Made by a program: the position numbers and the translations under genes. 64,000 nucleotides of DNA from Heterostelium album PN500 (taxonomy: Eukaryota > Evosea > Eumycetozoa > Acytosteliales > Acytosteliaceae). The notes below the pieces were generated by a model. The model did no database searches. It had not been told where the DNA came from and worked only from the letters and a program-made list of their open reading frames with translations. Each line of letters begins with the position of its first letter. The stretch's first letter is position 1. Where the stretch lies: the NCBI RefSeq assembly GCF_000004825.1, contig NW_008805078.1, positions 772,069 to 836,068 of the forward strand, written 5' to 3'. Positions 57,922 through 64,000 of the stretch are shown one piece after another.

Positions 57922-58759
57922 TTACAATATTACGAAATCATCTATTTCTCTTTTGATATAATCGTTTAGTTCTTCTTCGCTGATGTTCTTTTTCTCTTCC
58001 TCCTGTTGTTTAATTTCATTTTCTATGTCAATGTTTGAAACGTATTGTTCGACCTGTTGAAGCTGTTCCTCAGAGAGGTCGGTATGCTCTTTGATATGCT
58101 GTTTCTCCAGTACTACCCAATCTAGTAGTTCCTCTTCCTTGCTGTTGTTTGCTGTACTTCCGCCACTACCTGCTACCGCTCTATAGGTTGACACCAAAAC
58201 ATATTTAGCACCTCCAAGTGCTGTATTTACTGCTTTTCTAACTACTAACATGCATATTGCTATTTGTTTGATAAATAAATAAATAGATAGATTGATAGAT
58301 ATCAATATTAGATTAATTAATTATATATTAAAAACAATCAATAAATATATATATATATATACATACTTTCTGATATCTGTACAATTACATAATATGTGAT
58401 AGCGTTAATCAGTGAAGTACCACCCGTTCCCATTATAACGGCAATCGGTGCATATGAAAGCGATGTTCTCAGTACACGAACTGCACCTACAGGTATAACA
58501 CCTTTGGTAGATGCATTCACTACATGATCTATCAGTTTTGGACCTTTAATATTTATATATTGTGTTTTTATATATAGAATTAGTATAATCTAATCTAGTC
58601 GATCGATATCGATATATTTGATTTTGTCTTTATGAGCTGAGTTAGCTTAATAGATTGCTTACCTATTGACAGTGCAGCATAGTTTGCCAATCTCTTTATA
58701 CCGACAACTCTAAGTATACTATTTGCTAAAAATCTAACAACATAGTTATTCATTTCCAT
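57922..58759 (-). CDS. Unrecognised small protein, three exons, one membrane segment
   Basis: I do not recognise the family. Exons 58759-58663, 58543-58367 and 58259-57922 join in frame to about 203 residues; an in-frame ATG at 58753 would shorten it by two. Exon 1 is basic with FLANSILRVVGIKRLANYA. Exon 2 contains a Gly/Ala-rich hydrophobic stretch (APIAVIMGTGGTSLINAITYYVIVQI). Exon 3 starts hydrophobic, then becomes a Gln/Glu/Lys-rich amphipathic region (LSEEQLQQVEQYV, EEEKKNISEEEL). A peripheral or single-pass organelle membrane protein, perhaps mitochondrial given the basic N-terminus, is a guess. The three junctions with good splice sites make the gene itself credible. Confidence 0.7.
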
Positions 58760-60887
58760 GAATATATATTTACACAAATATTATTTAAATTCTTTTCTTT
58801 TGATCTTTTCTTTTTCTTCTTCTCTCTTTCTTTTTATTTCAATCTACAGTTTTATATGTCTGTCTATTATACAAAAATATCGTTCGTTACTTCTATATTA
58901 ATTTATATAAATATATCCAATGTACACTACTTTTCGTTCGTTAAATATTTAATAAATCTATTTATTACTCGATTATTATGATTCTTAATTATAATATATT
59001 ATTTCAATTGAAAAACAACAAATAAAATAATAATAATAATAAAACAAATAAATACAAAAGGAATAAAATTTTTGTTGACAAAAAAAAAAATTGAAAAAAA
59101 ATTGAAAAAAAAAAATTTATATCGTAGTGGGGATTTCTCTCATTATAATGAGAAATTTAGGTCAGCGGATCAGAACCTAAAAAATTAATATATTAAAAAA
59201 ACAAAATTAAATTTTTTAGTTTTATTAATAACTTTGGATAGATTTCAATTTGGAATAATCAAATATTTAAAGAAAAAATCTTTGATTCTAATTTCTCAAA
59301 CAAAATTATTAAGTTGTAAAAATTTAGGATTTAAGTTCCATATATTAATACAAAAAAATAATTTCTTACTCTAACTATTAAAATTTTTATTTTAATATTT
59401 TAATATTTTTAAATTTCAATAATTATAATAGTAGTCATATTAAAAAGAATATTTTAATCAAATAACAAAAATAAGATACAAAAAGGTATAGAGTAAATTG
59501 ATGACTTTTTAAAACTTTACCATCTTGACAATAGGTTTTGGATTATTTAAATTTTGAATTCAAAATTCGCAAAGGTTCAATTTTTTTTATTTTATATCAA
59601 ATTGATTATACATTTATCTATAATTTATCTTCTTATCTTTCAATTCATCTATAGAAAGCTATACTATAAAAGTATAAAGTGGGATTCTTTCCTTTATCAA
59701 TTTTATAAAAATTGAATAAAGAATAAACAACTATGATGATTAAAAATAATATTTTAAACAGTTTTAAAATTTAGTATTGTTCTTCATAAAAGTATAGGTG
59801 TCAAAATATCAAACATTGCAATAAAAAATCTATTCGTTCTACAGCAATCCAAACAGCTACCACATAAACTCATCTTAATTTTTATTTTTAGGTGTAGTGT
59901 GTGTTTAAAAATTGAAAAGGTGTGGGAGTGTTTTTACTTTGTTTGGTGTTATTTAGTATGTGTGGTTGTCTTTCAACATCATCATATACATATTAATTAA
60001 AATATTGAGACGAATTGTTATGATAAAAAAAAATTCATACCCACTTAAAAATTCAAAGATAAGACAAACAAACATATCAAAACATTTCCAACCATAACAA
60101 TGTTTAGTACAATATTCTTAAGTGTAAATAATATAAATACTATAAAAGTAATAATTATTTGTTATTATTAATTTATTGGTGACAATTTTATTAAATATCT
60201 ATCTATAAAGATAATATTAATTATTATAATTAGTAATAGTAGTCATTGTTTTACACTTTATTTCAATTTCAAATATATTTGTTTAGATATCTATCTATTA
60301 TTTGTTTTATTGTCAAAATATCTTTTTTGTTAAGTTCATTGTTTTTATTTATTTATTTATATTTCATTTCATTAATATATATATATTAGAATTCCAATAT
60401 GAGAGATAGTAAAACAACAAACAAAATCATGGTAATCCAAAAAACAAAACTAAAATTTAAATATATTTTTAAATGTTGCCAAAGAAGAAAGATAAACAAT
60501 AACCATAGCAATAGCTCAAGTGTATGGGTAAGTTACATTAATATAAAAAATATTGATTTATAGATTACTAATATTGATATTAAAAATAGTTGACTCTCTC
60601 TGTTTCATAACTATCATTTTGATATTGTTCCTTTAAACACGAGGAATACATATTAAGATGTACTTGGAATGTCGATTATCACTATTGTTAAAGATATCAA
60701 ATGACAATCGTTGAAAACTGATCAAAGTCACTATTGGATGAACAAAAAGAAAGATGATTTCTTTTTCAAATTACATGCTGCTCAAGAATAGATTACAATT
60801 AGAATGTTTAGTCAATCAATATACAATCAAATAACATGATAAACTATCGAATCGAAATATTGTGATATAATTAAATATAATAAATAT
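58760..60887. other. Long intergenic region with a structured GC-richer island
   Basis: 2.1 kb, AT-rich. At 59120-59181 a GC-richer island holds two adjacent hairpins, CTCATTATAATGAG (59139-59152) and TTAGGT...ACCTAA (59157-59180). At 60399-60528 a short frame from an ATG ends at a good GTAAGT donor, but I cannot confirm a gene. The remainder shows nothing. Confidence 0.45.
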
Positions 60888-63202
60888 TTATTTCTTTTTC
60901 TGTTTAAATTCTTCTGGTACATCGCTGGTGATTTTGATACCGACAATGGTAATATCCTCGAGTGGACGATCGCTCTTGTCGGTCCTTGCATTTTCGATGG
61001 TGGAGACCGCCTCCATACCTTTGTAGACACGTCCAAACACGGTGTGTTTATTGTCGAGTCTGGTAACTGGCACCGTTGTAATGAAGAATTGAGATCCGTT
61101 TGTGCCTGGTCCGGCGTTGGCCATCGAAACAGTGAATGGACGATCGTGTCTCAGATTTCTGCTAAATTCGTCCTCAAAGTCTTTGCCCCAAATACTGGTA
61201 CCACCGGTACCATCGCCCTGAGGATCACCGGTTTGCACCATGAATCCCTTGATGACACGATGGAAGATGATACCATCGTAGTAGCCATTCTTGGCGTGTG
61301 TAGTGAAGTTCTCCACGGTCTTTGGACACTCGTCTGGGAACAGCTGAACATGGACATCACCGACCGACGTATGAATGACAGCATTTCTCGGAAGTTTTCT
61401 CGCTGTATTGTGGAGCAACATCTGTTCATCCTTATTAACCTTTTCATTAAATACATCTCTACCTAAATCTGCATTATCACTATTTAATAAAACCAATTAG
61501 TTTAATGTTATTACCTTAATAATAATAATAATAATCAAACATACGTATCTTCAGGTTCTCTTCTTGAGAACATGTAAAATCTTTGTTTTTTATAAGCCAA
61601 ACAGAATAGAGTTGGATCGGGTGTAGCATCTCTCTTTTTTGTTCCCATGAATAGATCTCCTTCGTTCTTACCTTGATACAATGAAATACCAAGGAATCTA
61701 GTTGAATTCTCAATCATTCCCAATACTCTTACAACCTTATTACTTATCATATTGATAACTAAATTTCATTGTAGTGGAATATTTATATTAGCAGCGCTCT
61801 TAATACAATACAATATTAAATAATCAATTGATTTGAAATGAAACAACATACTTTTTATACCAATTAAAGTTGGATACATTAAGAATGAATCGGATTCATC
61901 GAAAATGATGTTGGATGGTGGTGGAATCGATGTGGTCGGTTTCACAAGATTATCGGGATGTATCGATTGATCAAAGTTGTTTTCGATGTCACGCTCCACA
62001 GCCATACGTCTTCCAAAGTCATTGGGATCGATGTGATAGGGAGAATCCTCCTCCTTTTGAATCTGATTGAGTACGGTGTACGATTCGTCGTAGACACGAT
62101 GCAGCGATCCACTCGCGTAGTTGAATACACGAATCTTTCTGTCGCGTGCCATCATCGCAAAGTACTGTCCGTTGTTACTAAAGTGCAGACTGGTCGCCAC
62201 TGTCTTTTCCTTCTTCAGCACGTAGAGATCGGTGTCGAGCTTATAGCTAAACTTCAACTCGGCGGTCGGTTCGTTATACTCGTGTTCCGGTGACCAATAT
62301 TCAATCATACCGGCCAAATCGACAGAGACAACCGTTCGCTTCTCCACGTTGAAACCAATGAGATGCACCGGTCTCTTGTGAATCGTCAGAGTATGGACGA
62401 CCTGCGATGTCACCTCTCCACGAATATCATATACAAAAATATTTGGTGATTCTCTACTCGATATTGCCAGTAGCTGTTTTCCAGATTCCTTACTATAGAT
62501 CCATTGACATGCCAACGGTAAATAATCAATTTTAAATGAATTTACAATATCTAGATTTGTGTAATCAAACTACCGTTAGATCATCATCCCCTTATTATTT
62601 GGGTGGTGTAAATCTGAATGTGTTTTGTTGATATTTACCAAAGTTATTTACATCGAATATTCTTACGTTTTTATCTTGACCTGCAGAGCACATCCATAGA
62701 CCATCGTAGCTGACGGTCATTGTGAATAGACCTTGATGTGATTTGAATGTCTTTACAAAATCGATGCCATTCGGTTGTTTCTTCCAGAATTTAATGTACC
62801 CAAGTATATCACCCGTTATAATAAACTCTGTCTTTGTAACATGCATTTGATTGCAAACATCCTTATGCATATAACTTCTTTCATACATCTCTGTATTTGG
62901 TAGATTATCTAAATAAACTTGTTCAAATGGTAGATCTCCTAATTATTATAACGAAACTGTAAGTAATTATGTTGAAACATATTCTATATGTTATGTATAT
63001 TAAACATACTTTTAACTTTTTTCTTTTCATGATTATCTTTATTATTACTATTACTATTATTATTATTATCAGTATCAATTTCAGATGATTCTTTTTCTTT
63101 TAATCCTGTTTCACCTTTTGTTTCAGAATGTTCATGTTTACTCTGTACATCATCACCATCATTATTTAAATCTGTTTCTATACCACGATCTCTTTTAGAC
63201 AT
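60888..63202 (-). CDS. PPWD1: PPWD1: WD40 plus cyclophilin peptidyl-prolyl isomerase
   Basis: Five exons (63202-63010, 62938-62639, 62550-61852, 61758-61545, 61479-60888), 665 residues against 646 in human PPWD1. The N-terminus is acidic with a polyN run. WD40 repeats span about residues 85-400 ([48 protein letters not shown]). The linker keeps [11 protein letters not shown] as [11 protein letters not shown]. The cyclophilin domain occupies about 500-655, with [32 protein letters not shown] and [11 protein letters not shown]. The Arg, Phe, Met, Gln and Phe residues of the active site are present, but the tryptophan that contacts cyclosporin is His (DNKHTVF), as in PPWD1. It acts in the spliceosome. 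Exon 3 was fixed by [15 protein letters not shown] replacing the false read-through. Confidence 0.95.
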
Positions 63203-63746
63203 CTTTAATTAAATAATTTTTTGTTATAATAATAAAATTTGTGTTTTGAAATAAATGCAAGCAGATCAATTTCGTTTTTTAATTGTTTTCTTGATTTGAT
63301 GAAAGTTCAACAAATAATATATTAATGTTTCAAATTTACTTAAAAAAGATATTGTGCTAATTAAATTAAATAATTTTATTTATTTGTTTTTTTTATTAAA
63401 AAATTAGGGGAGTGGAGTTGTAGGCTAACAAATATAATGCAGATGTTAATGTGCTTGTTGAGTAACCAATTTGATTAAAATAAATAATGTTGTTGATTGG
63501 TTTCTTTCTTTCTTTCTTTTTTTTTTTTCTTCTTCTTTTGTTGTAATTTAGTTATTATTATAATGATCTAACTTTACATTAAAATAAAATAAAAAATAAA
63601 GATTAAGTTGTTTGTTGTCTTTGTTCTGGTTTGTTCTGTTCTGTTCTGTTTTGTTTGATATGTTATGTTGTAAATTGCTGGTTGTTTAGTTGGTTGGTTG
63701 ATTGTTTAGTTGATTGTATTTATAATTCTATTTAAATATGTTATGT
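63203..63746. other. Intergenic between the PPWD1 start and the edge gene
   Basis: AT-rich with TTTC runs (63502-63525) and TTGTTCTG-type repeats (63615-63650). No gene is seen. Confidence 0.5.
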
Positions 63747-64000
63747 TCATTGTACACTGTAAGTTTGACTATTATTACTATAGGTACTTAATAGACTCTG
63801 TTTCTCTTCTCTTCTTCTGATGTTTGCCTGTTCGGTATCCGAGTAGTGGTAGTTTGATTTACTACTAGAGAAATTATCGTCGACCGTTCCCATGTTGGAT
63901 CCAAAGAATATCAGTGCCACCGTGACTGCTATTGCCTCTGGTAAATAGTTGAGTGCATACAGATCCCATATGTTTGATACAAACGGTGATCTTATATTGA
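63747..64000 (-). CDS. C-terminal exon of a membrane protein, 5' part beyond window
   Basis: Minus-strand frame of 84 residues open from the right edge to a TGA at 63749-63747. It contains a hydrophobic segment LPEAIAVTVALIFFG after WDLYALNY, then a Ser/Asn/Arg-rich cytoplasmic tail ending in NNSQTYSVQ. The helix-plus-polar-tail arrangement recalls the last helix of the seven-helix gene at 27393-28513, and membership of the same THH1/TOM1/TOM3-like class is possible. No start codon is present in the window. Codon use is clearly coding. Confidence 0.65.
   Translation of the reverse strand, partial: NIRSPFVSNIWDLYALNYLPEAIAVTVALIFFGSNMGTVDDNFSSSKSNYHYSDTEQANIRRREEKQSLLSTYSNNSQTYSVQ

Overview
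The window is from a dictyostelid social amoeba. Genes are split by short AT-rich introns with GT-AG borders. Intergenic DNA is very AT-rich, coding DNA is clearly richer in G+C, and polyN/polyQ-type runs are common. The gene content is typical of the group: FNIP repeats, discoidin lectins, CBM49 proteins, an lvsG-type BEACH protein and Rac GTPases. Coding G+C looks higher than I expect for D. discoideum, so another dictyostelid is likely; I cannot name the species.

Layout. 1-9 kb: a NUBPL/Ind1 gene running off the left edge, an ankyrin-type protein, an F-box/FNIP gene with a decayed partial copy in front of it, a divergent Rac GTPase and COA6. 10-16.6 kb: two chromatin-remodelling genes in tandem, a Snf2/Brahma-type ATPase and INO80 subunit B. 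19-32.9 kb: an unrecognised two-helix membrane protein with an apparent frameshift, a tandem discoidin I pair, an LYR-type protein, a YdeI/OmdA-family protein of bacterial type, a seven-helix membrane protein, API5 and PSME3IP1. 33.3-43.2 kb: a roughly 3,220-residue multidomain protein (pseudokinase, two lectin-like domains, SecA-like motor, TPR, glycine-zipper membrane segment, OTU-like tail), broken in the present sequence by one +1 shift. 43.5-51.2 kb: two identical CBM49 genes in inverted orientation bracketing the lvsG-like BEACH/pseudokinase/WD40 gene. 51.5-64 kb: NOP58, an amino-acid permease, an unrecognised small protein, PPWD1 and the last exon of another membrane protein.

No operon-like organisation is expected or seen. 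Functional themes are mitochondrial assembly factors (NUBPL, COA6, the LYR protein), nuclear machinery (Snf2, INO80B, API5, NOP58, PPWD1) and secreted or surface carbohydrate binding (discoidins, CBM49). The most unusual locus is the pseudokinase-lectin-SecA-like gene. Exon borders were read by eye from splice signals, reading frame and family similarity; no search was run.
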